A stretch of DNA of 64,000 nucleotides. Origin: Hymenoscyphus infarciens (taxonomy: Eukaryota > Ascomycota > Leotiomycetes > Helotiales > Helotiaceae). The notes beneath the pieces are model-generated. The model was not told the DNA's origin and made no database searches. It saw only the letters and a list, made by a program, of their open reading frames with translations. This document shows positions 15,001 to 26,829 of this stretch, one piece after another. The stretch lies in assembly GCA_001414345.1 (NCBI GenBank), contig LLCB01000260.1, positions 17,970-81,969 of the forward strand, read 5' to 3'. The translations under genes and the position numbers were made by a program. How positions within the stretch are numbered: position 1 is the first letter of the stretch; each line of letters opens with the position of its first letter.

Positions 15001-18000
15001 AGTATATACTATAACATCTTCTTAGATTAATAAACTATAGCTTTACCTTAATCTTAGCTAGTTAAGGTAAGATATATAATAGTAGTATAATAATAAATAC
15101 TTCTAATATACTACTTTTATACTTAGTAGGTTTTCTATAAGTATAATTTTCCTTATTAATATTACCTAGATATTAAGCCTACTTTAAATAAGAGAGCCTA
15201 TACTAGTTCTAATAGTACTAAATTCTTAAGCTACTTAGCTAAATAACTTTAAATAGTAGCTTAAGACTATTAACTTAGTTCTAATATTATAAGTAATATT
15301 CGCTAATACCTATCTTATATTTAAAAACATAAACTTTTCTCTTATAATCTTTACTATTATTCTTATATAACTAATAAGTAGCTCTTTAGTTAAAAAGGTC
15401 TAGTATTCTCTTTACTTATTAGTAGTCTTCTTTATAAGATTATAACCTTATACCTACTTTAAGATCCTTAGTATTATATTAAAAGGTTATAAGTAATTAT
15501 AAAAAGAGAGAAAGTATTTAGAGTTTACTAAGTAAATTAAGAGAGTTTAGTTATTAAATTAAAGTACTATAAGAGGCTAGGTATTTTATATAAGAATTAA
15601 TAAGAGATATTTAGTATTTAAAAGGCTTTAGTATTTAGTTAAGAAGGCGAAATTTTCTTTACTTACGCTTATACTTACTATAAAATAAATATAATTAATT
15701 TATAAGATTCTTAATCTATACTTCTAATTAAGTTATCTATTAATTCTATATACTATACCTAACTTATCTAAATAAAAGTAAGCTTTAAATATAACATTAT
15801 AGTAACTAATCTAACTATAACTCTATATAAGACCTAGTACTTAGCTATAAAGTCGTCTTAATATTTTTTAGCTCTAATTACTTCCTAGTTTTATAAGAGT
15901 TAGGTTAGTAGAGTATATTATTATAAATATATATTAAACTCTATAAATATTAATATCGTATCCTTATCTAAAGTAATATCTTACTACGTTAGCTTAAAAG
16001 CCTTAGATATATTCCTCTCTAGTTTCTCTATAATTTTCCTTAATAGATATTATATTTTTATAAGAATAGTATTACTAATACTAAGATAAGAGTAGATTAT
16101 TTAAAAGTATAAACTAATAAATAAGCTCTCTTTTTTAAACTTATAATTTTTATCTACTTTATATTTATATCTTCTCTACTAAATCCCTATTCCTACTTTA
16201 TATTATATAAAATAATAGCTATAATAACTACTAATACTATATCTCTTTCTTTTTAAGAAGTAATATTATATCTTTTAAAGATTTTAATATCTAAGAAAGG
16301 TATATTCTCTTTATTAAAATTACCTCTTCTATTAATATAATCTACGTATTCTAGTATAATCTTAATATATATAAAATAGATTATAGTCTAGGTTATAAAG
16401 ATTATAAATATACTAGAATATATTAGTAAGTACTTAACTAGTAAATAACTATATTATTATACCTTTTACTTTACTATAGTTCCTACCTCTATATTATATT
16501 CTTAAGCTCTACTTCTAACGCTTTATAAATAAGTTATACTAGTACTACTTCTAGTAAAACAGCTTTATTAGTATTAGTCCCTTTTTTAGACTAAGCTAAC
16601 TTATATTCTATACTTTAGAAGTACTTAATAACCTCTAGTATAATCTCTTAGTTCCTTCTAATATTAATCTATATATACTAATAAATTTAAATATTATCTT
16701 AGTACTTATATTTAATAAAGAATCTATTTACTTTAAATTTATATAAGTTAAGAGGTATAACTAAATCTCTTATATATCTACTTATAAGGTTAGGCTTACT
16801 AAACGTAACTTTAATAAAGTACTATAAAAAGCACTTATAAAGAGAATATATTAAATCCTCGCGTTTATATTAAACTTTAAAGTTGTTTTAAGATATTACT
16901 ATAAAATTATTTAAAGTAATACTTACTTCTTAGTTACTTCTTTTAATAATATTAATTTATTACTAGTTACTAGTACTAGGTAGTATCTTAGCGTCTATTA
17001 TAACTCTTTAAAAGTTCTCTACTAGCTTATAATAAAAGAGTTTAGGTAGTATATTCTATATTTTAGTTAAGCTAATTTTTAAGAGCTTTTTCTATATCTA
17101 TTTTCTATAAATTAAGTCCTTTAGTTTATCTATATATTAATCTTTATAGTAAGTAGCCTCTTCTAGGTTAAGTAGTAAAGGTAGAGACTCTTTATTAGAC
17201 TTATTAGAATTATTTAAGTTATTAGAATAGTCTAAATTAGAACTACTAGAAGTATCTATATTATTAGTATTATCCTCTCTAAAGCTAATAAGCACTTTTA
17301 GTAACTTAGATAATTTAGGCTATAGCTTAACTTTTATTTATATTACTATATACTCTATAATACCTATTTTACTAATAGTAGTACTCTTTCTAATACTATT
17401 TCTACTAATCTTACTCTTCTTTTTAACTTTATTAAGATATAGAAGAAAAATAGCTAAGCCTTTTCTATAATAATATTAAAGATAGATATTATAATTACTA
17501 GGAACTCTTAGATAAAATAAATTATACTATACTTAGCTAGATATTATAAATTTAAAGATAAAGTACTAGAAAACTAAAACATAAGTATAAAAGAGTAGAA
17601 TATAAGTAGAGAAGAATATAAGAGAAAGTAATTAGAAATAACTTAGTAAGTAAAGTAAGTAAGTAAGTATATAAGGTATATATAAGCTACTATCTAAAAA
17701 ACACTTATTAAAGAACTTATTAGTTTATTTATAGATTATAAATTAAAAGCCTAGATTTATTAGCCTAATTAGCATTCTTTAGTTTTTATATAAGTAGCTT
17801 AACTAAGTTACTATAAATAGGTAAGAGTAGCTTATTTCTTATAAGACGTTTATATTTCTAGTAGAGCTTTTTAATAGCGTTTCTATCTTTCTACGTCTTA
17901 GTAAGCTTAGCTAGACAGCTCTCTTTTTACCTTATTAAAGAAGAATCATATTATTAAGTTAGTATAGTCTAGTAGGATTAAATATAGTAAAAGAAGATAT

Positions 18001-21000
18001 TAATTTTAGTAGAGTCTATTTTCTATATTTAAATAAGCTTATAATATAAGGCCTAATATACCTTATATAAATAATACTCTACTTCTTTAAAATAAGTAAA
18101 ATATATAAATTTTACTAACTCTAAATACCTTACTAGCTAGCTAAGTTAACTAGGAGTTCCTTATAAATATTAATTATAATCTTAAAAATATTAAGGCTAA
18201 GTTCTATAATATTAAAGCTAAGCTAGAACAAATACTCTAAGCTATTATAGATATTAATAATAATATAATATATACTAACTAACTAAGATTTAATATATAA
18301 TAGAGGTTTAAAATGTTTATTATTAGAGGAGAACTAAGGAGATTATAGTATATAGATAAAGCTAGGTTAAAATATTATTAAGATAAGTTAGAATAGTAAT
18401 AATAGAACTATTAAATAAGTATATCTTTCTAACTAAAATTTAAGTTTAAAATTATATCTAACTTTAATAAAGTAATTATAACTATACTACTAAAAAAGCT
18501 CTAATATATACTAAAGATACTAGGAAATATAATAAATTAATATAAAAGCGACTTACTAAAAAACTTAGCTTATTTAGTTATTTAACTAAAAATATTATTA
18601 TAGATAATAATATTAATAGCTTTTAAGATTAGAATAATTATAACTTTACTATTATTTATTATCTTTTATAAAGAAGGAGAAAATAAGAAATAAAGTAGAT
18701 TTTAATTATATTAATAATAAGAAACTTTAGTAAATAAATAAAAGTACTTTAAGTAAAGAGAGTAGGTAAGCTAAGCTTAGCTTACTACTAATAAGTATAA
18801 GTTTTAGAATAAGTTAAACTTTTAACCTTCCTTCTTATTATATAGACACTATCTAACTTTTAAATAACTATAAATATATCTAATTATATAGTACTTAGTA
18901 TATAAAGATATTAATAGATTATATTATTATTACTTATCTTAAAAACAATTATCTAGATACTCTTTACTCTTTACTATATATTTTATAGTTTAAAACCCTT
19001 CTATTAATATACTTAATCCCCTACCTCTACCTCTACCTCTACCTTCACTCTTATTCCTACTCTATTAAAATATCTAAAGATAGCTATATTCTTTAGTTAA
19101 TAATTAGTAGGTTTCTTAAGATTAAGAATAAGGTTTACTTTTAAAAGCGAAGTTAGAAGTAATTATTAAGAATATATAGTATATAAGACTTATTCTCTTT
19201 CTTTCTAAGCTATATACTTCTCTTTAGTTATCCTCTCCTTATTATATTATAGCGAGATTCTAAATATCCTTTTTTATTAACGCTTTTAGATATATATTTA
19301 TAAATATTAATTAATAGGTTTTATATATTTATTTCGCCCTTATCTTATCCTTATAGTATTAGTTACTAGTAGATCTAAGAGAGTATAAGACTACTATTAG
19401 TATTAGTATTTATAATATTCTTTATCTTAAGTTCTTACTTATAGTTTCTTATTATAGATTTATATTTATTGTTTTTATTTTAACTTATTTTAGTATATTT
19501 AAGAGAATAGGTATATAAAAGAATAAGAGGTTTATAAATACTAAATACTTAATATTATTAGCTTTACTACGTGTTTTTATAATCTCTACTTTACCTATTA
19601 CCTACTATTACTACTACCTATTTTATAACTATAATATTATTACTATATCTTCTTACTCTATTTAGCCTCTTTCTCTTAAAGAGAAGTTATTATAAGTAAT
19701 ACTTAAAGAATCTAAAGATTTATATATATACTCTTTAAACTAGAAACCTAAACATCTATAGTCTATCTCTTATATAACTTACTAACTTATACTATATATA
19801 AATAGTTAAGTTCTTAATAAGAGTACTATTAGTAAAATAAGCCTTTCCTACGACGTTTAGTAGTAATATATAAAGGATTATATTTAATAAGTCCCTAGCT
19901 ATTATAGACTTATTTTATAGAATAAAATAATATAGTAGCTTATTATAATACTCTTAAACTTAGTTACTAGTATAAAGTATTAAAGGTATATACCTCTTAT
20001 TTTAATATTAAGAATTAGCTAACCTCTTATAAGAAGGTCCTTCTATTTCGATTTAATAGCTATTTAGTTATAAAGATACTTATTCCCTTAGTATTTTATA
20101 ACTAATAATAAGCCTATTCTTCGACCTAGGTATATATTAACTAAACATAGTCCTTAAAACTATAACTCTAATTCTAAAAATAGTATAGAAAATTAAATAA
20201 ATAATATACACCTTAGCCTCTTTCTAATAATAACCTTATCTCTTTCTATACTACTATTTTAGTAAGCTTTACTTAAACTACTTAATTAAAAAGCTCTAGC
20301 TAATATATATCTTAAAATATAAGACCTTAAGCTAAAAGATACTTTCTTTAATACTAACTATTTACTTAAAAGTATTCTTATTTATCTCTAAGGATTTTAA
20401 AATAGAAGTCTCTTAAAAAGCTCCTATTTTAATAACTATACTTATATAATATTCTATAACTATAATAAGTAAGTATCTAAATAAATTTAATAACTTAGAT
20501 TACTTTTATACTAGTACTTTAAATATATATAGAAGACTATACTCTATTATTATACTATCTACTATATTCTAGGCAATCTATAAGGTATCTTATAACTAAG
20601 CTCTAGCTCTCTTAGCTATAGAGAAGAAGAGAAAAAGGAAGAGAGAGGAAGAGGAAGAGGAAGAGAAAGAGGAAGAGAGATAAGATATTAAAAAAGTAAA
20701 AATATATAACTTTAATTAAGTAGTTTACTATCTTAAATAAAGTTTAACCTTATCTATAATATATACTTCGTCTATTTTTCTTAACTAACTAATTCTTTAA
20801 CTTATAAGAGAGGATAACTCTATACTAGTAAAGGTAGCTATAAGAGAAACTATATACTAAGGATTCTAAGGCATAGTAAACCCCTTTTATAGTTATACTA
20901 GTCTTTTATAATATATATAATACCTAAATTACCTACTAAAGACGTATAGAAATAGAAGAGTTAAAAGCGATATAATTAGTCGGTATAGTATACAATTACT

Positions 21001-21050
21001 TTATAATATTTACTATATTTAAAGAAGAGGATTTATTATACTAATAGTAG
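12061..21050. repeat. Long RIP-saturated repeat region, no intact gene
   Basis: Nine kilobases of AT-rich DNA with the same CpA/TpG loss. No open frame of useful length exists on either strand. Composition shifts suggest several degraded elements, but I could not assign any family with confidence. Simple repeats are visible: CCTCTA-type units at about 19018-19050 and a purine tract of GAAGAG units at about 20620-20690. There is no sign of RNA genes. Confidence 0.7.
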
Positions 21051-21420
21051 ATCTATTAAATATTAGATTAGTCTAGAGGTTTAGAGTTATTAGGTTAATA
21101 TATAAAGTATAATAAAAGGACTAAAGAGATACTTATAATATATCTATTAGATATTAGGTTAGTCTAGAGGTTTAAGGTTATTAGGTTAATATACGAAGTA
21201 TAATAAAAGAACTAAAGAGATACCTATAGTATATCTATTAGATATTAGGTTAGTCTAGGAGTTTAGAAGTATTAAGTTAATATATAAAGTATAATAAAAG
21301 GATAGAAGAGGGTTTAGAATACCTATAGTAAATTTATTATATATTAGGTTAGTCTAAGAGTAGTAGATTAGAAAAGATCTCTTAGGATATTTTAACTTAA
21401 CTAAAGATAACTATAAGTAG
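21051..21420. repeat. Tandem repeat, unit about 91 bp, four copies
   Basis: The motif ATCTATTAGATATTAGGTTA recurs at 21051, 21142 and 21233 (period 91 bp) and again, altered, at about 21331. Each unit also carries the segment AAGTATAATAAAAGGA. Copies differ by a few percent. The last copy is diverged, with an insertion. Confidence 0.8.
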
Positions 21421-21479
21421 TAGGAATAAAGGAATTGTTTAGATCTAACTTATAAAGTATAATAACTAGGAATTTTTTT

Positions 21480-21565
21480 TATTAGTCTAGTAAGTAGCTT
21501 AAAGGTATTAGCTTAACTTATTACTCTTTTTATATTACTTTTATAACTATAAAGTTATACTAATA
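21480..21565 (+). mobile_element. Remnant of a copia LTR end
   Basis: The stretch CTTTTATAACTATAAAGTTA followed by TACTAATA is nearly identical to the last bases of the LTRs at 5157 and 11219, and the preceding 'ctctttttatatt' matches too. Further upstream the match fades. As at 11219, minisatellite begins straight after the LTR end. It is either a truncated element or a decayed solo LTR. Confidence 0.6.
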
Positions 21566-22485
21566 AGTTTATATTTTAGTAAATCTTTTACTATTATTTA
21601 AGTAAATCTTTTACTTAAGTTTATATTTTAGTAAATCTTTTACTAAAGTATATATTTTAGTAAATCTTTTACTAAAGTATATATTCTAGTAAATATTTTA
21701 CTTAACCTTATATTCTAGTAAATCTTTTACTTAAGTTTTTATTTTAGTAAATCTTTTACTTAAGCTTATATTCTAGTAAATCTTTTACTTAATCTTATAT
21801 TCTAGTAAATCTTTTACTATTATTTAAGTAAATCTTTTACTTAAGTTTATATTTTAGTAAATCTTTTACTAAAGCTTATATTCTAGTAAATATTTTACTT
21901 AAGTTTTTATTTTAGTAAATCTTTTACTTAAGTTTATATTCTAGTAAATCTTTTACTTAACCTTATATTTTAATAAATCTTTTACTATTATTTAAGTAAA
22001 TCTTTTACTTAAGTTTATATTCTAGTAAATCTTTTACTAAAGTTTTTATTTTAGTAAATCTTTTACTTAAGCTTATATTCTAGTAAATCTTTTACTTAAC
22101 CTTATATTCTAGTAAATCTTTTACTATTATTTAAGTAAATCTTTTACTTAAGTTTATATTCTAGTAAATCTTTTACTAAAGTATATATTTTAATAAATCT
22201 TTTACTTAAGTTTATATTCTAGTAAATCTTTTACTATTATTTAAGTAAATCTTTTACTTAACCTTATATTCTAGTAAATCTTTTACTAAAGTTTATATTT
22301 TAGTAAATCTTTTACTATTATTTAAGTAAATCTTTTACTTAAGTTTATATTTTAGTAAATCTTTTACTTAAGTTTATATTCTAGTAAATCTTTTACTAAA
22401 GTTTTTATTTTAGTAAATCTTTTACTTAATCTTATATTCTAGTAAATCTTTTACTTAACCTTATATTCTAGTAAATCTTTTACGT
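21566..22485. repeat. Minisatellite block C
   Basis: The same hairpin-core satellite as blocks A and B, but with its own spacer set (TTCTAGTAAATCTTTTACTT, AAGTTTATATTTTAG, ACCTTATATTCTAG, ACTATTATTTAAG). It is very homogeneous and ends abruptly at about 22485, where base composition jumps to that of the gene island. It is therefore the exact isochore edge. Confidence 0.88.
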
Positions 22486-22964
22486 ATAGTATACTTATTT
22501 ACCGGGGTTTAATGCTGCGGCGAGTCCTAGGCAGGGATTCGGGCCTTCTTAGGCCTTGTCCGTGAGCTAAGACGTGGCCTAAGAAAGCTTACAAGGGAGG
22601 GTAGGACATATGCCAAAGGTGCAGTCCGCTCCTGCGCGTCATACTCGGAATCTTCACATGCCATAATTACATTTTCTCGTCCAATCAGGGACCTTTGAAT
22701 CGTAACATTTTGTGACACATGACCGACGATAAAGCAAAATCCGGGGTTTGCGTGGGGCGGTGGAAATCGGTTGCGGAAGGAATGCATGTGAAAGCAGTCG
22801 GATACCGAGTCTTATTAATCCTTAACTTTTCAAACACAAACTACTAGTACACTAGGAAGGAAGTAATAAAGTCATCTGCTCTTCCCTCAAGACTCTTTTC
22901 TCTTGTTGACTGACTCTCTCTTCTTCTTTTCTTCTTCGTCTCTTTCAAACATCCCACCTCCACC
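22486..22964. promoter_or_regulatory. Upstream region of the acyl-CoA dehydrogenase gene
   Basis: First normal-GC sequence after the satellite edge. It holds a CCAAT motif at about 22681 and pyrimidine-rich leader sequence (CTCTCTTCTTCTTTTCTTC at about 22913-22932) shortly before the start codon, as is common in fungal promoters. No credible gene is present. Confidence 0.4.
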
Positions 22965-24813
22965 ATGTCCAAATCATTTACCCAAGCCGACGTTGCGTCG
23001 CATAACAAAGCAGATGATCTCTACGTTGTCATTGACGAAGACGTCTACGACCTCACCAAATTCGCAGATGAGCATCCAGGTATGCCAGACCTCTCCCCCA
23101 GTTTGCCTACCAACAGCTTGCTGACCACCCCTCTACAGGCGGAAAGAAGATCCTCACGCGAGTAGCCGGCAAGGAAGCTAGCAAACAATTCTGGAAATAC
23201 CACAACGAAGGCATCCTCAAGAAGTACAAGGCGAAATTGCAGGTCGGATCGCTGGATACAAAGAAGAACGCTGCCCCTCCAACGCCACCCGCGAGTCCAA
23301 AAGAGGAGGCTGTGAAGCCAAAGGCCGAGAGTGGTGCGGTAGCAGCAATGCCTGGAAAGGGTGCGAAGCAGGTGGTGGATAATACGGATGCTGAGGCATT
23401 GGAGCCATTTGGTGATTTGATTCCATTTGCAGACCCAAGTTGGTATCAAGGTGTATGTTGCCCCTTTGTTGGATTCTGTCAGTGTTCACGAGCTGAAAGC
23501 TGACCATGATTGTTACAGTTCCACTCCCCATACTTCAACGAAACACATGCTGCTCTCCGCGAAGAAGTCCGCGAGTGGATCTCCGAAAAGGTCGAGCCAT
23601 TTGTTGCAGAATGGGACGAGGCACGAAAAGTCCCAGACGAAATCTACAAGGAGATGGGCACACGAGGTTATCTAGCCGGGTTAATGGGCATGCATTACCC
23701 CACCGAATATACAGACAACAGAATTAAGAGTGTGGCACCCGAGAAATGGGATCTATTCCACGAGATGTTGGTCACTGACGAGCTATCTCGGGCAGCCAGT
23801 GGTGGATTTGTCTGGAACGTTATCGGTGGTTTCGGTATTGGATGCCCCCCACTTGTCAAGTTTGGCAAGAAGGAGGTTGTCAAGAGAGTTCTACCGGGCA
23901 TCTTGAACGGCGACAAGCGTATCTGCTTGGCAATCACTGAACCAGATGCTGGTAGTGATGTTGCCAATCTTACTTGCGAGGCCAAGTTGACTGAAGATGG
24001 CAAGCATTATATCGTCAATGGCGAGAAGAAGTGGATCACCAATGGCATTTGGTCCGATTACTTTACCACTGCTGTCCGAACTGGCACTCCAGAAAGTGGA
24101 ATGAACGGTATCAGTGTACTCCTCATTGAGAGAAGTATGGGTGGTGTCAGCACCAGAAAGATGGACTGCCAAGGTGTCTGGTCAAGTGGGACCACATATA
24201 TCACGTTCGAGGACGTCAAAGTCCCAGTTGAGAACTTGATTGGAAAGGAGAACCAAGGATTCAAAGGTACATTCCCCAATCTCTACCAAAGAATTCCACA
24301 TTCAAACTAACATTAATAGTCATCATGACCAACTTCAACCACGAACGTATCGGCATCATCATCCAATGCCTCCGCTTCTCCCGAGTCTGCTACGAAGAAT
24401 CCATAAAATACGCCCACAAGCGTCGTACCTTCGGCAAGAAACTCATCGAACACCCCGTAATCCGACTCAAACTCGCCCACATGGCTCGTCAAATCGAAGC
24501 CTCCTATTCCTGGCTCGAATCCCTTATCCATCAAATCTCACACATGCCTGAACAAATGGCCATGTTGAGACTTGGAGGTCCAATTGCAGGCTTAAAGGCA
24601 CAGGCTACTGTCACGTTTGAGTTTTGCGCTAGAGAGGCTAGTCAGATCTTTGGTGGTTTGAGTTATAGTCGGGGTGGACAGGGAGGAAAGGTCGAGAGGC
24701 TGTATCGGGATGTTAGGGCTTATGCTATTCCTGGGGGAAGTGAGGAGATTATGTTGGATTTGAGTATCCGACAGAGTTTAAGGGTGGGCAAGGTTATGGG
24801 GATGAAGTTGTAG
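22965..24813 (+). CDS. Cytochrome b5-acyl-CoA dehydrogenase fusion protein
   Basis: Exons 22965-23079, 23139-23452, 23519-24266 and 24320-24813 join in frame to 556 aa. Residues 1-75 are a cytochrome b5 domain: the first heme ligand is H37 in 'DEHPGGKK', formed across intron 1, and the second is probably H60 in 'KYHNEG'. A Pro/Ala/Lys-rich linker of about 60 residues leads to a full flavin acyl-CoA dehydrogenase (about 145-556), with 'AITEPDAGSD' and 'EKKWITNG' as FAD/substrate motifs. The position of the MCAD-type catalytic Glu reads 'IPGGSEEIM', i.e. Gly. A Glu is present in helix G ('NHERIG', E401), where isovaleryl- and long-chain dehydrogenases keep their base. The likely role is alpha,beta-oxidation of an acyl-CoA, with the b5 domain as a built-in electron carrier; the substrate is unknown. 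The C-terminus MKL resembles a weak peroxisomal PTS1, but this is uncertain. Confidence 0.93.
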
Positions 24814-25740
24814 ATGGGGTTGCATCAAAATGAATGGTGGTCGGAGGAACTTTTGTATAGATAGCTATGGGATGCTGGAATTGGGGAATGGGACCTTAGG
24901 GTTAGGTTCGTGGGGGTGTACATTGCATTAGAAAATGATATTGGCCTTCTTCGAAACTAGAATCAAGAACGTGGGATGTGAAAGGGGAAAAAAGGAGGTT
25001 TTGTATTCGAAAGAAAAAGTGTGGTGTATGGAGAACTTGGAATGACGTCCAGATGACCCTATGGTTTGCTCTAGCTCTTGCGTACAGTAGCCTATTCTAA
25101 TTGATTCTTAGTCTACGGGCGAACAGGGTCGATTATACCTTTTGCCTCAAATCCAGACATGAGTTGCTACCAGAGTATGGCAGTTTTCGTAATCGCTATA
25201 GCTTGAAGTGGGGTTTGGATGTTTTACTCTGGTATCTCTTCAAAGACGGATGTATGTGCATAGTTTCAACGGCTCTAAACCTCAAAAAGACTTTGTTTAT
25301 ACCTACATCTGATGTGGGTAGTGTATCTATCCCGGTATTTCTAGTAATCTAGTAGAAGAGATGAGAAAGCTACCTAGGAGAGGATAGGTGTTTCATTTGA
25401 GGAATAGGAAGAGGAGAAATTTGTTCTTGCTTTATTTAGAGTGAGAAAATATTAATATACTTGTAAATGCACAAGGCATCAAGAAAAGACAGAAATCTTG
25501 AAGTGGAGGTCGGGGTTAGGCTGTTAATGACGAAAGGAACTATAATATTTTCTCTGTACGATGTGATGCGGCATGAGGTCGAGGTCAAGGGAAGGAAAGA
25601 GCGACGGTCTCTTATTCACGCTGGGGAAGGGAACCTGCTGGTGCTGAGGTCTATTACAAATAGTCTTGTAATTAACTAAATGTGACGGGCTTCCTTTAGC
25701 GACAGGAAGCCGCACTACAAAGGCTTTAGCTCCCACCACC
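24814..25740. other. Intergenic region, no gene seen
   Basis: The 3' flank of the dehydrogenase and 5' flank of the next gene. Short open frames exist but none shows a recognisable motif, good start context or intron signals. The last 20 bases before 25741 are pyrimidine-rich and lead into a strong start context. Confidence 0.5.
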
Positions 25741-25806
25741 ATGGATCAACTTGCAAGTACCCATTCCGCCCTTTTCCCACAACGGAGACAATGTCTGGCT
25801 TCCTAG
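25741..25806 (+). promoter_or_regulatory. Possible upstream ORF before the 2EXR gene
   Basis: CCACCACCATGG gives a near-ideal start context. The frame is 21 codons long and stops 37 nt before the 2EXR ATG. It could dampen translation of the 2EXR protein. Alternatively, splicing 25757-25808 out would fuse its first five codons in frame to the 2EXR reading frame; that intron has a usable GTACCC donor and AG acceptor but no clear branch site. Confidence 0.4.
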
Positions 25807-25843
25807 AGTCTTGGGTTCACATTGTCTCTCCACCCTCATAATC

Positions 25844-26587
25844 ATGCCCCGGCGACTTTCAACCGACTTGGCCAGTTCCACTGGCTCAGCATTCGCCTTC
25901 TTCCCTACACTCCCCGCCGAAATTCGTTTGACAGTCTGGAAATTCGCGCTGCCAGGTCCTCGAATCCTCCAAGCGCTATTCGATCTCAAGGATGGCAAGA
26001 AATTAAGAACCGACCAACCGTTCCCGACGTTCCTTCTCTTCGCATGTCAGGAATCTCGGTCCCTTGTTCTGGAAACTTATACAACCGACAACCATCAAAA
26101 CGCATATATAGATTGGAAGATCGACACACTTCGGATGCCGCTAGAGGAGTGGATGCGTCGTTCTATACTCAGCTTTCGGGGAATACAACGAGGCCTTTGG
26201 GGAAAATGTGTGAAGCATCTGGTACTCGATAGTGATGGTAAGACGCCGTATATCGGCGAGGCTATTCGATACTTGTTACAGGGAAATGTGGCTACGCCCT
26301 CTCTAAAAACGATCACATTTGAGGAGGGTGGGAGAGATGGGGGGCCAAAATATGCGCATTGTCCGGTTTGTAGCCAGGTTATGAGCGAGTTATTGGGAGA
26401 TGGGACGACATTTGAGCTCCTAGATTTTGCCGACGAGAGTTATCGAGTCCTTCTGGAGAAATCCAAGGATCTGAATGCGGATGTTGCGCGCCTGTATAGT
26501 CACTTTATAAACTGGTTCTTGGTGGAGGGAGGCAGACGCAAAGAGCTTTCTGGGGTTTTATTTACACTTGTCAAGTCCAAGAAGTGA
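25844..26587 (+). CDS. 2EXR-domain protein of unknown function
   Basis: A single-exon 247-aa protein. Residues about 17-85 carry the fungal 2EXR hallmark: 'FFPTLPAEIRLTVWKFALPG' and then the cysteine-containing 'LFACQESRSLVLE' segment. This domain is common in large families of filamentous ascomycetes; its function is not established. The rest is alpha/beta with no other domain I recognise. A 'HCPVCSQV' Cys pair near residue 180 could bind metal, but no full motif is present. The start is uncertain. The chosen ATG at 25844 is the first ATG in frame, but a better-context ATG at 25741 opens a 21-codon frame ending at 25806. That frame is either an upstream ORF or a first exon joined through a 52-nt intron (25757-25808). 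Confidence 0.85.
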   Translation: MPRRLSTDLASSTGSAFAFFPTLPAEIRLTVWKFALPGPRILQALFDLKDGKKLRTDQPFPTFLLFACQESRSLVLETYTTDNHQNAYIDWKIDTLRMPLEEWMRRSILSFRGIQRGLWGKCVKHLVLDSDGKTPYIGEAIRYLLQGNVATPSLKTITFEEGGRDGGPKYAHCPVCSQVMSELLGDGTTFELLDFADESYRVLLEKSKDLNADVARLYSHFINWFLVEGGRRKELSGVLFTLVKSKK

Positions 26588-26829
26588 AATGGAATGGGGG
26601 AGAGATGCGTCGGGTGGGGTTGGCTTTTGCTGTTTATCGCTGGTAGTAAATATTGAGTCTTGAAGGCCATACCTCATCTGGAGATTCGTGAGGCCTGAGA
26701 AATCAAAACACCTGTAGTATCAAAATGCCATAGAGTAGCTACAGACAATGAACCATAAAAAAGGTCTCTGTATACAAGGAAGCGAATGATTTACTGCAAA
26801 GGTGAAGAGTTTTTCAGCAATCTCCATCT

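Noticed and set aside
22527..22787. 86-codon minus-strand frame in the first normal-GC sequence
   Set aside because: No recognisable motif, no intron or context support, and it lies in the promoter of the dehydrogenase gene.
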